Positions 1-9,634 of a DNA stretch of 58,338 nt are shown one piece after another. The notes beneath the pieces were generated by a model. It had not been told where the DNA came from, searched no databases, and saw only the letters and a list, made by a program, of their open reading frames with translations. The DNA is taken from positions 1 through 58,338 of the forward strand of contig CASFDI010000029.1 of assembly GCA_949293405.1 (NCBI GenBank), given 5' to 3'. The stretch's first letter is position 1, and each line of letters begins with the position of its first letter. A program made the position numbers and the translations under genes. Source of the DNA: an uncultured bacterium (GTDB lineage: Bacteria; Bacillota; Clostridia; Oscillospirales; CAG-272).

Positions 1-1952
1 ACACGCTGGCGCACTGCACGCGATGCTGCAATCGCATGATCCAGATTGTCAAATACAACCGTGCGCAGCAGCTGTGCTTCCACAATTTGGCGGAACCGGT
101 CGTCCGATGTAACCAGCTTGTCCGCGCGTCCGACATATCCGGGCTGGCGGGCAGCAAGCCGGATTTCATCACTCTCCTGAGGGGAGCGGATTGCGGAAAC
201 GGGCAGGAAGGTTGCTCTGCCGGCATTACTACGCTTGAGCAGCTCAATTGCAGATTTTGCGGTTTCTTCCGTATCCACCACAATATGCTGGACTGCTGCC
301 CCAAGCGCAGTTTCAATTGCGATGGCATACGGCTTTTCAATATGAATCAGTTTGGAAAGCGGCCCATAGACCGTGCCGTCCACTTCACCGCGGTCGGCCT
401 TCTGCATGACGAAACGAACGCTGTTACTGTATCCTTCGAAATGTTCTTCCATTCGTTTGAGGGCTGCGGCACGCTCACGGAGCGTGTTTTCCGATACTTC
501 GAGTGCCCCCACCGTGTTTTTGAGTTGTTCACGGCGCTCTTCGCCCTTTTCAACCAGCGCCTGCATTTCGCGGTTGAGACGGTCGTTTTCTTCGATCTTG
601 GTCCGGAATCCGGATGCATTGCGGTCACAACGCTCAGCCTCCGCACGCAAAGTCTTCCCTTTTTCTTCATGCGCCGCGATATCGGCACGCAAAGCATCAG
701 ACCGGTCGCTTTCGCTTTCGGCGCTGGTGCGCAGCATCTCAATGCGGGTGCGGTGCGCAGCCGCCTGATTCTCAAGGTCCATCTGCTCAGCGAGCGTATC
801 GTTGAGCCTGCGGTCATACTCAGCGACTTTCTGCATGACCTGTTGCTGTGCCGCAAGCAGCTCAAGCCGTTTGGCGGTCAGTTCTTCTACCTGTGCCCCC
901 AGACGGCGCACAGCCTCCCGACACGCTTCTGTCTCAGCATCCAGCCCTTCCTCAGACTTTCCGATTGTGAGGATCCGCAACTCACATGCTGATGTCATCT
1001 CGTCCAGATGCTCAAGGTCACTGCGGAGCACGGTCAGCTGGTTGTCCATCGTGTGCAACTGAGAAGTGGTGGCGTTGATTTTATTGAGCAGCTCTTCTGA
1101 ACGGAGACGGTTGGTCAAACTCTGGTTTTCCAGAAAATCCGCCCGACGCTCCAGCCCTGCCAACGCTTCTGTCACAATTTCCAGTTCCCGGCAGGAAAGT
1201 TTGTACCGTTCTTCCGCCTTTTCCAGATCAACCCGCACCTTTTCCGTATCATAAAGCCACAGGGCAACTTCTGCCGCTTTTTTTTCCTCGTAAACGGCCA
1301 TATACTTGCGGGCTTTTTCGGCTTCTTTCTCCAGCGGAACCTTCTGCTCGTACAGCATGTGCACGATATCACCCAGTCGGTCCATGTTGGTCTTGGTCTC
1401 TTCCAGTTTCCGCTCCGCTTCCTGTTTTCTGTGACGGAACTTGGAAATTCCGGCAGCTTCTTCAAAGATATTACGGCGCTCGTCGCTCTTCTTGGAAATC
1501 ATTTCGGCGACTTTTCCCTGACCGATAATCGAATATCCTTCTCTGCCGATACCGGTATTCATAAACAACTCGTGAATATCGCGCAGACGACAGGGCTTGC
1601 GGTTGATCATGTATTCGCTGTCGCCCCCGCGGTAATACCGCCGGGTGACCGTGATTTCCTCATACGGAGTGTCGATCCGATGTTTTTTATCCGTGTTGTC
1701 AAAGGTAACCGACACTTCCGCAAATCCCATCGGACGTCTTGTATCGGTTCCCGTAAAGATGACATCCTCCATTTTGGTGCCGCGGATGTTACGGCTGGAG
1801 ATCTCACCCAATACCCACCGCATGGCATCGGAAATATTGGATTTTCCGCTTCCGTTCGGTCCTACAACCACCGTACTGCCGCGCTCAAAGGTCAGTATAG
1901 TTCTGTTCGGGAAGGACTTAAAGCCATGCAATTCCAGACACTTGAGGTACAT
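1..1952 (-). CDS. smc: Chromosome segregation protein SMC, N-terminal part (cut by window edge)
   Basis: SMC is the ATPase core of the condensin-like complex that, with ScpA and ScpB (both encoded at 15133-16771), compacts and segregates the chromosome. The reading frame runs off the left edge, leaving about 650 residues. It starts MYLKCLELHGFKSF, with a Walker A motif GPNGSGKS at residues 31-38, then a long charged coiled coil, then part of the hinge (around GEVDGTVYGPLSKLI). The C-terminal coil and Walker B/signature head lie outside the window. The ATG at 1952 is preceded by AAAGGAG. It is the last visible gene of the trmH-like to smc operon and follows rnc by 23 bases, the usual rnc-smc order in Firmicutes. 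Confidence 0.95.
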   Translation of the reverse strand, partial: MYLKCLELHGFKSFPNRTILTFERGSTVVVGPNGSGKSNISDAMRWVLGEISSRNIRGTKMEDVIFTGTDTRRPMGFAEVSVTFDNTDKKHRIDTPYEEITVTRRYYRGGDSEYMINRKPCRLRDIHELFMNTGIGREGYSIIGQGKVAEMISKKSDERRNIFEEAAGISKFRHRKQEAERKLEETKTNMDRLGDIVHMLYEQKVPLEKEAEKARKYMAVYEEKKAAEVALWLYDTEKVRVDLEKAEERYKLSCRELEIVTEALAGLERRADFLENQSLTNRLRSEELLNKINATTSQLHTMDNQLTVLRSDLEHLDEMTSACELRILTIGKSEEGLDAETEACREAVRRLGAQVEELTAKRLELLAAQQQVMQKVAEYDRRLNDTLAEQMDLENQAAAHRTRIEMLRTSAESESDRSDALRADIAAHEEKGKTLRAEAERCDRNASGFRTKIEENDRLNREMQALVEKGEERREQLKNTVGALEVSENTLRERAAALKRMEEHFEGYSNSVRFVMQKADRGEVDGTVYGPLSKLIHIEKPYAIAIETALGAAVQHIVVDTEETAKSAIELLKRSNAGRATFLPVSAIRSPQESDEIRLAARQPGYVGRADKLVTSDDRFRQIVEAQLLRTVVFDNLDHAIAASRAVRQR

Positions 1953-1975
1953 TCCCGGCTCCTTTCATTCTGAAT

Positions 1976-2683
1976 TCACAGGGACCCGCAGGTGGGTTCC
2001 CCGAAATATCCCAGCGCATCCAGCGCAGCCTCCTGTTCGGCGGCGTGTTTTGTTTTTCCGATTCCGGTACCGAGGCGGTTGCTGTTCAGATAGACATCCA
2101 CTACAAACAACTTGTCATGATCCGGCCCCACCTCGGCAACCACGGCATAGGTCAGTTCCTCTGCGTCTCCGCCCCGGTTTCCCTGCTGGACCGCCTGCTG
2201 CAGCCGCGCTTTCGGATCCTCTTTACCGCTTACACGGGCCAGACGCCCCCCAAGCAGAGAGAGGCAGACCCGCTCCGCAGCGTCCGGATTTTCCAGGTAT
2301 ACCGCGCCGATCAGCGCTTCAAACGCGTCCGCGAGAATCGATGGATTCCCGCGTGCGTTTTTCTTTTCCTCCCCCCGTCCGAGGCAAAGATAAGCGCCCA
2401 GATTCAGTCCGCGTGCCGTCTCTCCCAGACTCTGCCCGCAGACCAGCTCGCGCTTCATTTCACTCAGACGGCCTTCCGCGACATGAGGATAACGCAGATA
2501 CAATGCTTTTCCGATTACCAGTCCCACCACGGCATCCCCGAGAAACTCCAGTCGCTGATTGGAGACCGTACCGTTCTCAAAGGCGTAAGAAGAATGCGTC
2601 AGCGCATTCACAAGCAAGTCCCGGTTGCGGAAAACATATCCGATCTGTTTTTCGAGCTCATCCGGCTGTGCCCCGCAGGACAT
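1976..2683 (-). CDS. rnc: Ribonuclease III
   Basis: Double-strand-specific endoribonuclease that processes rRNA precursors and structured mRNAs. The 235-residue length is typical. The family signature NQRLEFLGDAV spans residues 42-52 with E46 and D50 as metal ligands; the second acidic pair is D119/E122 in LADAFEALIGAVYLE. A double-stranded-RNA-binding domain fills about residues 160-230 and ends in KHAAEQEAALDAL. The start lies 2 bases after plsX, so translation is probably coupled. In many Firmicutes fabD, fabG and acpP separate plsX from rnc; they are absent here. Confidence 0.96.
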   Translation of the reverse strand: MSCGAQPDELEKQIGYVFRNRDLLVNALTHSSYAFENGTVSNQRLEFLGDAVVGLVIGKALYLRYPHVAEGRLSEMKRELVCGQSLGETARGLNLGAYLCLGRGEEKKNARGNPSILADAFEALIGAVYLENPDAAERVCLSLLGGRLARVSGKEDPKARLQQAVQQGNRGGDAEELTYAVVAEVGPDHDKLFVVDVYLNSNRLGTGIGKTKHAAEQEAALDALGYFGEPTCGSL

Positions 2684-2685
2684 GA

Positions 2686-3699
2686 TTATGCTCCTGCCGG
2701 TTTATCGGCGGCTGTCCCGGATGCAAACCGGGCAATAATTCCGTTCAGATCCGCTTCTGCAAAACGGATCGCCTGTCGCACCGCATTCCTGATGGCTTTC
2801 GCGTCAGAACTGCCATGGGCTTTGATCACCGGTTTTGACAGCCCCAGAAGCGGCGCCCCGCCGTACTCGGAAACATCGAACCGGTCTTTCACCGCATACA
2901 GGTTCTTGCGCATCAGCATCGCCGACAGCTTGGTCAGCAGATTGCGCCGGAAGAGCCCCTTGAGGGTACCGAGCATGAAGCGTCCCATTCCTTCAGTATA
3001 TTTGAGCAGAATGTTTCCGGTATATCCGTCGGTAACCAGCACATCGCAGGCGCCGAACGGCACCTCCTTGGCTTCCACATTTCCGACGAAATGGAAATCG
3101 CAGGCCTCGAGCATCGGATACGCTGCCACCTGGAACTCCTGTCCCTTGGTAGGCTCGGTGCCATTGTTAAGCATGCCGACGCTCGGATTCTCAATGCCCA
3201 TCAGATATTTTGCATACTGGGCACCCATATAGGCAAACTGAACCAGCTGCTCAGGAGTGGTCTGCAGATTGGCGCCGCTGTCAATCAGAAGAACCGGCTT
3301 CTGCAGCGGCAGGACCGTAGCAATGGCGGCGCGCTGAATTCCGCGGATCCGATGGGTGATCAGGGTGCCTCCTGACAGCAACGCACCGGTGTTCCCGGCA
3401 CTGACAAAAGCGTCCCCTTCTCCCTGTGCCAGCATCCGCAGCCCTATTACCATGGAAGAATCGCTTTTTTCCCGGATGACCGAAACCGGATTATCCTCCA
3501 TTCCGATCACCGATACAGACTGAATGATCTCCACACATGCTGGATCCAGATGCAACTCATCTGCAGTCCGGCGGATTACCTCTTCATTTCCCACCACGGC
3601 AATATCGGTATCCGGATAGGCGGCCGCAGCCTCAACCGCTCCCTGAAGAAGGGCGGCCGGCGCGTTATCACCGCTCATAACATCAATAATGATCTTCAT
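2686..3699 (-). CDS. plsX: Phosphate acyltransferase PlsX
   Basis: Makes acyl-phosphate from acyl-ACP and phosphate, the first committed step of phospholipid synthesis in Gram-positive bacteria (used next by PlsY). The 337-residue protein begins MKIIIDVMSGDNAP, close to the family's MKIAIDAMGGDHAP start, and contains the conserved stretches SAGNTGALLSGG and LVTDGYTGNILLK. It overlaps the end of trmFO by 4 bases (ATGA type), showing it belongs to the same transcription unit. No acpP or other fab genes follow; rnc comes directly after. Confidence 0.95.
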   Translation of the reverse strand: MKIIIDVMSGDNAPAALLQGAVEAAAAYPDTDIAVVGNEEVIRRTADELHLDPACVEIIQSVSVIGMEDNPVSVIREKSDSSMVIGLRMLAQGEGDAFVSAGNTGALLSGGTLITHRIRGIQRAAIATVLPLQKPVLLIDSGANLQTTPEQLVQFAYMGAQYAKYLMGIENPSVGMLNNGTEPTKGQEFQVAAYPMLEACDFHFVGNVEAKEVPFGACDVLVTDGYTGNILLKYTEGMGRFMLGTLKGLFRRNLLTKLSAMLMRKNLYAVKDRFDVSEYGGAPLLGLSKPVIKAHGSSDAKAIRNAVRQAIRFAEADLNGIIARFASGTAADKPAGA

Positions 3700-5048
3700 T
3701 CCGAAAACTCCTTTCCGGTCAGTTGCGGATACAGAGATCCGCGCACATAGCTGAGCGAACGCTCAGCGTAAAAAGCATTGCGCGCAACTTTCCCGCCTTT
3801 GATTTTGCAGTCGGGCGCGGCAAGAATGCCGAAATTGGCATTCATGGGTTGGAACTTACCGCTGGTGCCGCGACTCACATAGTAACCAAGCGCGCCGAGT
3901 TCTGTGTACTCGGAAAAATCGGGAACTTCCCTCCCTTTTGCAAGTGAAGCAGCCGCCACGCCGGCGACAAAGCCGGATGCAGCCGATTCCACATATCCCT
4001 CAACTCCGGTCATCTGTCCTGCAAAAAACAGACCGTCTCTTGTCCGCATCCCGTAATGAGGCGTCAGCAGCCTCGGCGAATTCAGATAGGTATTGCGGTG
4101 CATCACGCCGTAACGGAAAAATTCCGCATCATGCAGAGCCGGAATCATGCGGAACACGCGTTTCTGCTCCGGGAATTTCAGATGCGTCTGAAAGCCTACC
4201 AGATTGTACATGGTTCCGCTGAGATTCTCCCGGCGGAGCTGAACCGTGGCATACGCCTCCCGTCCGGTGCGCGGGTCAGTCAGGCCGACCGGCTTGAGCG
4301 GCCCGAAGCGAAGCGTATCGTACCCCCGTTTCGCCATGATCTCCACCGGCATGCACCCCTCAAAAACGGTAAGTTCTTTTTGGGCAGAACGGTCAAAATC
4401 ATGCAATTCCGCTTCTTCTGCATGAATCAGGGCATCGTAGAAGGCGTCGTATTCTTCCCGGTTCATCGGGCAGTTCAGATAATCGTCACCCGCGCCCTTA
4501 CCGTACCGGGATGCAAAGAACGCGCGTTCGGTATCCACCGTGGCAAAATCCACAATCGGAGCAGCCGCATCATAAAAATGCAACTGCTCTCCCCCGACCA
4601 TCTCACGAATATCGGCAGCAAGTGCCTCCGATGTCAGCGGGCCGGTCGCCACCACTACAATTCCCGAAGCGGGCAACTGCAGTATTTCCTCCTGATGGAC
4701 CGTAATCAGCGAATGTGTACAAACAGCGTCCGTGATATAATCCGAAAAACGGGTCCGGTCCACTGCGAGAGCCGAACCGGCAGGTACCTGCGTCGCATAA
4801 GCCGCCCGCATGATCAGCGAGCCAAGAAGGCGCATCTCTTCTTTCAGAAGTCCCACCGCGTTGCTCAGCTGATTGGAACGCAGGGAGTTGGAACAGACCA
4901 GTTCTGCGAAACCCCTGTAAGAGTGCGCCGGCGTATATCTGGCCGGTTTCATCTCGTACAGATCCACGCCGACACCTGCTTCTGCCGCACGGTAAGCCGC
5001 CTCACATCCCGCCAGGCCGGCTCCGATCACCGTAATCCGCTCCATCAC
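3696..5048 (-). CDS. trmFO: Methylenetetrahydrofolate-tRNA-(uracil-54-C5)-methyltransferase TrmFO
   Basis: Folate- and FAD-dependent enzyme that makes ribothymidine at tRNA position 54 in most Firmicutes. The 450-residue length matches the family. The N terminus has the FAD-binding GAGLAGCEAA motif (about residues 9-18), and the conserved CSNSLRSNQLSNAVGLLKEEMR follows. Near the C terminus are FFAGQMTGVEGYVESAASG and NANFGILAAP, both typical. It overlaps topA by 4 bases at its start and plsX by 4 bases at its end. The topA-trmFO (gid) neighbourhood is widely conserved. Confidence 0.96.
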   Translation of the reverse strand: MMERITVIGAGLAGCEAAYRAAEAGVGVDLYEMKPARYTPAHSYRGFAELVCSNSLRSNQLSNAVGLLKEEMRLLGSLIMRAAYATQVPAGSALAVDRTRFSDYITDAVCTHSLITVHQEEILQLPASGIVVVATGPLTSEALAADIREMVGGEQLHFYDAAAPIVDFATVDTERAFFASRYGKGAGDDYLNCPMNREEYDAFYDALIHAEEAELHDFDRSAQKELTVFEGCMPVEIMAKRGYDTLRFGPLKPVGLTDPRTGREAYATVQLRRENLSGTMYNLVGFQTHLKFPEQKRVFRMIPALHDAEFFRYGVMHRNTYLNSPRLLTPHYGMRTRDGLFFAGQMTGVEGYVESAASGFVAGVAAASLAKGREVPDFSEYTELGALGYYVSRGTSGKFQPMNANFGILAAPDCKIKGGKVARNAFYAERSLSYVRGSLYPQLTGKEFSE

Positions 5049-7324
5049 AATTCGGGAGTCGCGTGTTCTTCTTCACGCTTATAGCCGCATCCCTGCCGCT
5101 TGCAGTATACCGTTTTCTTTCCCTTTTTGTAATACAGGATATCACCGCATTGCGGGCACTGCTCGGGCAATGGCATATCCCAGGAGGAAAAATCACAGTC
5201 GGGATAACGCTCGCAACTGTAGAACATCCGCTTTCCGCGTCCGAATTTCGTCACGATCCGTGCGCCGCACTTCGGACATTTCACGCCGGTATCAACCGTT
5301 TTCTGCTTGGTAAACTTGCAGGTTGGATAATTGACGCATGCATAGAAAGAACCGTACTTCCCATGTCTCAGCACCATATCTCCGCCGCACAACTCACACT
5401 TGAAGTCCGCAATTTCAGGCTGCTGCTCCTGTTTTTCTACCGGAGAGCCGTCCTTATTGATCGCTTTTGTATTCTTACATGCAGGATAGTTCGGGCACGC
5501 AAGAAATCTGCCGAACCGCCCGTTTTTATAGACCATCATGCTCCCGCATTTGTCGCAGGGATATTCAGATACTTCAGGCGGAATATCAATATCGTCCCGG
5601 CTGACAGTTGCATCCGCAGCTTCCAGCGCTTTCTCAAAATCTTCGTAGAAATCCTCAAGCACCTGTTCCATGGTGCAGCCGCCCTGTTCGATGCTGTCCA
5701 GCTTATCTTCCATCTGTGCGGTAAATTCGTAGTCGATGATTTTCGGGAATTTCTTTTTCATCAACTCGGTAGTAACCTCTCCGAGCGGCGTGGGCACGAA
5801 GGCCTTTCCCTCCCGTTTGACATAACTGCGGTTGATGATGGTCGTAATAATGGTCGCAAAAGTACTCGGCCGACCGATCCCGCTCTCCTCGAGCATCTTG
5901 ATCAGAGAGGCCTCGTTGTAGCGCGGAGGCGCTTGAGTAAAGTGCTGTTCCGGATCAACGCCGGTCAACTGCAATGCATCCCCCTCGGTCAGATCAGGTA
6001 CATTGCCCTCTGCATACTCATCATCATCGTCATCGTCATTGGCGCCTGCGTTGCTTTTTTTCTCATAAACCGCCAGATAACCCGGGAATTTAAGAGAGGC
6101 GCCCGCAGTATGGAACAGATACTTCCCGCAGGTCAGTTCCACTGTCACCGTGTTGAATGCCGCCGCCGCCATCTGGCTGGCCACAAAATGCTCCCAGATC
6201 AGTTTGTACAGACGATACTGATCCGGAGAAAGATATTTGCGGATCTGTTTGGGACGGAGGCGGACATCTGCCGGGCGGATTGCCTCGTGCGCATCCTGTG
6301 CGTTTGCCTTTGCTTTATAAACACGGGGCGTCTTTGGCAGATAGGATTCTCCGAAATCGGCTCCTACCAACTCCAGAGCCGCACTCTGTGCAACCTGGGA
6401 AATGCGCAGCGAATCGGTACGCATATAGGAAATCAACCCCTGTACGCCGCCGAATTCGGCTCCCACATCCACCCCTTCATACAGTTCCTGCGCCACTTTC
6501 ATAGTACGCTGCGACTGGAATCCCAACTTTTTGGCCGCGTCCTGCTGCAGTGTCGAGGTAGTATACGGAGGAGCGGGCTGTCTGTATTTGAGCGCCTTTC
6601 TGACCTGACGCACCGTAGCCGGCTGTCCCTGCACCGCCTCTACAATCTCCCGGGCCTGTTTTTCATCGCTGATCCGGATTTTCTCATCGCCCTCACCGAC
6701 AAAATCTGCGGTAAAGGTCTCTCCCGAAGGCGTGCGGAACTGCGCCTGAATGGTCCAGTATTCCTGCGGAACAAACGCGCGGATTTCCTGTTCGCGTTCC
6801 ACGATCACACGGGTTGCAACCGATTGTACCCGACCGGCAGAGAGGCCGCTCTTCACATTTTTCCACAGGAAGGGGCTCAGTTTATACCCCACGATACGGT
6901 CAAGAATCCTACGCGCCTGCTGGGAATTGACCAGATCTTCATCGATGGCGCGGGGCGCTTTGATGGCTTCTTTGATTGCACCTTTCGTATTTTCATTGAA
7001 TGTGATCCGGCAGCGCTTATCAAGCGGAATGCCCAGCGTACTTGCCAGATGCCAGGAAATGGCTTCCCCCTCGCGGTCCGGGTCTGTTGCAAGCAGAATC
7101 ACATCCGCATCTTTTGCATCTTTTTTCAGTTGTTTGATTACATCACCTTTACCGCGGATGTTGATATAGTGCGGTTCAAAATGATGTTCAATATCCACCC
7201 CGAGAGAACTCTTGGGCAGGTCGCGGATATGGCCCTTTGACGCCACTACTTTATATCCGGAACCGAGATAACCCTGAATCGTTGTCGCCTTGGACGGTGA
7301 CTCCACAATGACTAATTTCGCCAT
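5045..7324 (-). CDS. topA: DNA topoisomerase I
   Basis: Relaxes negative supercoils by a type IA mechanism. Counting from the chosen start MAKLVIVESPSK, the TOPRIM domain has E8 and the D81-P-D83-REGE motif, and the catalytic tyrosine is Y300 in LISYMRTDS. Four Cys4 zinc-ribbon repeats fill the C terminus (CDKCG, CELCG, CPKCG, CPQCG, each followed by a second Cys pair). An acidic run of six Asp lies near residue 450. The frame stays open for 25 codons upstream to 7399, but those residues do not look like TopA, so the start at 7324 is preferred although its ribosome site is weak (GGGATAG). Length 759 residues. Confidence 0.95.
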   Translation of the reverse strand: MAKLVIVESPSKATTIQGYLGSGYKVVASKGHIRDLPKSSLGVDIEHHFEPHYINIRGKGDVIKQLKKDAKDADVILLATDPDREGEAISWHLASTLGIPLDKRCRITFNENTKGAIKEAIKAPRAIDEDLVNSQQARRILDRIVGYKLSPFLWKNVKSGLSAGRVQSVATRVIVEREQEIRAFVPQEYWTIQAQFRTPSGETFTADFVGEGDEKIRISDEKQAREIVEAVQGQPATVRQVRKALKYRQPAPPYTTSTLQQDAAKKLGFQSQRTMKVAQELYEGVDVGAEFGGVQGLISYMRTDSLRISQVAQSAALELVGADFGESYLPKTPRVYKAKANAQDAHEAIRPADVRLRPKQIRKYLSPDQYRLYKLIWEHFVASQMAAAAFNTVTVELTCGKYLFHTAGASLKFPGYLAVYEKKSNAGANDDDDDDEYAEGNVPDLTEGDALQLTGVDPEQHFTQAPPRYNEASLIKMLEESGIGRPSTFATIITTIINRSYVKREGKAFVPTPLGEVTTELMKKKFPKIIDYEFTAQMEDKLDSIEQGGCTMEQVLEDFYEDFEKALEAADATVSRDDIDIPPEVSEYPCDKCGSMMVYKNGRFGRFLACPNYPACKNTKAINKDGSPVEKQEQQPEIADFKCELCGGDMVLRHGKYGSFYACVNYPTCKFTKQKTVDTGVKCPKCGARIVTKFGRGKRMFYSCERYPDCDFSSWDMPLPEQCPQCGDILYYKKGKKTVYCKRQGCGYKREEEHATPEL

Positions 7325-7417
7325 GACTATCCCATGCAACGCTGCATGGATTCCTTTCTCAGTTTCATAACACGGCATTTTGCTGCCGCAATCGGGCACA
7401 TGGGCACAGCTGCGGAC

Positions 7418-8674
7418 TCAGTCCACACAACGCACCCTTCCGCCCGGCAATGTTTCAATCAGATGTCTCACTTCCAGCATGGTGAGAACCGCCAGCACCC
7501 GCGGGACCGGAACCGAAGAATCCGCCAGATCCTGCGGAAACACCGTGCCCCGTTGCGCCAGCCGCTCATAAATGACGCGCTCATCACCCTTGAGACTTTG
7601 CGCAACATCCGACAGATGCCCCGGGAGGCCTGCTGAGGGGCGCTCTGTTTGTCCGTGTGCTGTATCGGCAGCAAGACCCGATGAGGCACGCGGGCGCTGT
7701 ACACGCGGCCCACCGGCCGTAACGCCCAGGGCCTGCAATTCCCGATTCATCAGAAAACCTGCGGTGCGCAAGGCAGAAAAAGGTCTGAAATCCTTCGCAG
7801 GCACAAGGCCAATATCAAGCAGAAGCGGATGCGCACTGCTTGCTGCCCGCGCCAGTCCGCTCTCCAACAGATAAGCGGTGCCCTGTCCCACCTCGGCATC
7901 CACATTTGCAGGGACAGCATACAAGGCGCGGTGTTGCGCCGCAGCGTGCCGTGCCGTAATCAGCGCTCCGCTTTCGAGCGTCCCTTCGATCACCACTGTC
8001 GCCAGGCAAAGTCCGCTGATAATCCGGTTGCGCCGCGGGAAATACTGCGGCATAGCACGCGTGCCGGGAGTATATTCGCTGATGATCGCTCCGCGTTCCG
8101 CAATCCGATCTGCCAGATACCGGTGTTCATAAGGATAAATATTATCGACTGCCCCGCCCAGCACCGCGACCGTTGTGCCGTTCGCATGAAGAGCACCCGC
8201 GGCAGCAACACCGTCAATCCCGAGGGCAAGACCGCTGACAACCGTCGCACCACCCGCGGCAAGATCGTGTGCCATGCTGTAGGCCATCTTTTTCCCGTAT
8301 TCGCTCATATGACGGGTTCCGACCACCGCAACACCGGGATGCTTTTCAAAATCCGGAAGTCTGCCTTTACAGTACACAAGACAGGGCGGATCGTTCAGTT
8401 CCCGCAACAGACGCGGATACGCGACATCAGAGTAAGGAATCGGCTGAATCTCTCTGTGAGCGCAAAGATCAAGCACGCGTTTTGCCCCTTCGAGTGACTT
8501 GTCCTCCAGGGCAATACACTCGGTTTTCCGCGCACCGAGCAGGTGGCGCAAGGTATCGCTGTCCGCCTGATAGATTGCTTCTGCAGAACCGAAATACTCA
8601 TACAACCGCCGGAATGTATCGGTTCCGGAGGAGCATCGCATGGCAAGCCATACCCAGATCAGGGCATCCGACAT
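7418..8674 (-). CDS. dprA: DNA-processing protein DprA (Smf)
   Basis: Binds incoming single-stranded DNA and loads RecA during transformation. The Rossmann-like core has VVGTRHMSEYG, VVSGLALGIDGVAAAGAL, AVLGGAVDNIYPYEH, FPRRNRIISGL and IEGTLESGALITARHAA, all diagnostic. The C terminus is compatible with the winged-helix domain of many DprA proteins. The frame is open to 8737, but ATG 8674 (MSDALIWVWLAM) has AAAGGA upstream and sits after the trmH-like stop at 8695, so it is taken as the start (418 residues). The dprA-topA order is classical. No competence genes are visible in the window, so only recombination-related function can be inferred. Confidence 0.94.
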   Translation of the reverse strand: MSDALIWVWLAMRCSSGTDTFRRLYEYFGSAEAIYQADSDTLRHLLGARKTECIALEDKSLEGAKRVLDLCAHREIQPIPYSDVAYPRLLRELNDPPCLVYCKGRLPDFEKHPGVAVVGTRHMSEYGKKMAYSMAHDLAAGGATVVSGLALGIDGVAAAGALHANGTTVAVLGGAVDNIYPYEHRYLADRIAERGAIISEYTPGTRAMPQYFPRRNRIISGLCLATVVIEGTLESGALITARHAAAQHRALYAVPANVDAEVGQGTAYLLESGLARAASSAHPLLLDIGLVPAKDFRPFSALRTAGFLMNRELQALGVTAGGPRVQRPRASSGLAADTAHGQTERPSAGLPGHLSDVAQSLKGDERVIYERLAQRGTVFPQDLADSSVPVPRVLAVLTMLEVRHLIETLPGGRVRCVD

Positions 8675-8694
8675 AGTTGACAATCCTTTCTTTT

Positions 8695-9549
8695 TTACTT
8701 TCCGGCATGATCCGGAATACAGCGCTGTGCTTCCCACATCAGCACGGCGGCGGCAGTCGCCGCATTCAGCGATTCTGATTCCGTCGCAATCGGAATATAG
8801 ACACTTCCGTCACACGCCCCCGACAGCTCAGGAGGGATACCGTGCCCTTCGTTTCCGATTACAAAAACATCCGAAGGAGCAACTTTCCATTCATACACGG
8901 AAAGCGCCTGCGGACGCAGTTCGGCTGCAAGGACCCGACGCCCGCCGGCGCGCAAAAGCCTGATCGCCTGATCCAGACCGGATGTCATCCGAAGCTGCAG
9001 CCGGAAAGTACTACCCATCGCCGCGCGCAGCGCTCTGGGATGAAGCGGATCCGCGCAGTCCCGCGAAAGAAGGACCGAACGGATTCCGAACGCAAGTGCA
9101 GAACGCAGAACGGTGCCAAGATTTCCCGGGTCGCGTACGGAAGAGAGAATCAACAGTCGGTCGAAACAGGCGTCCTGAAAGTCTTCCTTATATATTATAT
9201 TGAAACTTTTGAAATTGTCAAGGTGTTTTATCAGTGCAACCACACCGTCAGAAGCCTTTTCCGAAGTTATTTTTTCAAAGCAGGGGGCTGAAAGCACGAA
9301 AAAGGTCGTCTGCCCCGCTTTTATGTCGGAAAACAAATCCTCAATCAGAGGAATATAGCGATCAGCTTTTTCCTCGTTTACAAACACAGACAGGATCCGG
9401 CAACCGGACCTCAACGCTTCTTCAAGCAGTTTCCATCCTTCTGCCGTAAATTCACAGCGCTCATCGCGCGCTTTTTTATCCAGCAGGGCTGCCGCCGCCT
9501 TGACACGCGGGTTACTGCGGCTGGTAATGTGTTCCCAACGGACGGGCAT
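8695..9549 (-). CDS. TrmH/SpoU-family rRNA 2'-O-methyltransferase
   Basis: A 284-residue SPOUT methyltransferase that should methylate a ribose 2'-OH in rRNA or tRNA using S-adenosylmethionine. The N terminus (ITSRSNPRVKAAAALLDKKARDE) is the substrate-binding domain of the RlmB/TsnR type. The trefoil-knot motifs are LSSVRDPGNLGTVLRSALAFG, VFVIGNEGHGIPPEL and IPIATESESLNAATAAAVLMWE. The target nucleotide cannot be told from sequence. It has GGGAGGATAAG before the ATG, follows the rplT terminator and heads the dprA-topA-smc run. Confidence 0.9.
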   Translation of the reverse strand: MPVRWEHITSRSNPRVKAAAALLDKKARDERCEFTAEGWKLLEEALRSGCRILSVFVNEEKADRYIPLIEDLFSDIKAGQTTFFVLSAPCFEKITSEKASDGVVALIKHLDNFKSFNIIYKEDFQDACFDRLLILSSVRDPGNLGTVLRSALAFGIRSVLLSRDCADPLHPRALRAAMGSTFRLQLRMTSGLDQAIRLLRAGGRRVLAAELRPQALSVYEWKVAPSDVFVIGNEGHGIPPELSGACDGSVYIPIATESESLNAATAAAVLMWEAQRCIPDHAGK

Positions 9550-9590
9550 TCTTATCCTCCCGATTCACTCGTATATACGAAGAAAACCCG

Positions 9591-9614
9591 TACGCGCCCG
9601 AAGGGCACGACGGG
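9591..9614 (-). terminator. Terminator after rplT
   Basis: Read on the minus strand, CCCGTCGTGCCC and GGGCGCGTACGGG form a GC-rich hairpin around a UUCG-type loop, followed by TTTTCTT. It lies between the rplT stop and the trmH-like gene, closing the infC-rpmI-rplT operon. Confidence 0.75.
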
Positions 9615-9634
9615 ATTTCATTCTATCTTTCGGC

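Noticed and set aside
36..992. Plus-strand open frame of 318 codons at the left edge
   Set aside because: The minus strand encodes the SMC coiled coil and hinge without a break, so this is a shadow.
5063..7240. Open frame of 725 codons on the plus strand opposite topA
   Set aside because: It is the antisense of a clear topA gene, has no ribosome site and no recognisable domain; GC-rich codon use of the real gene keeps the opposite frame open.
7331..7348. Small inverted repeat (CATGCA/TGCATG) in front of topA
   Set aside because: Six pairs with a short loop; could mask the topA ribosome site but is too small to claim as a regulatory element.
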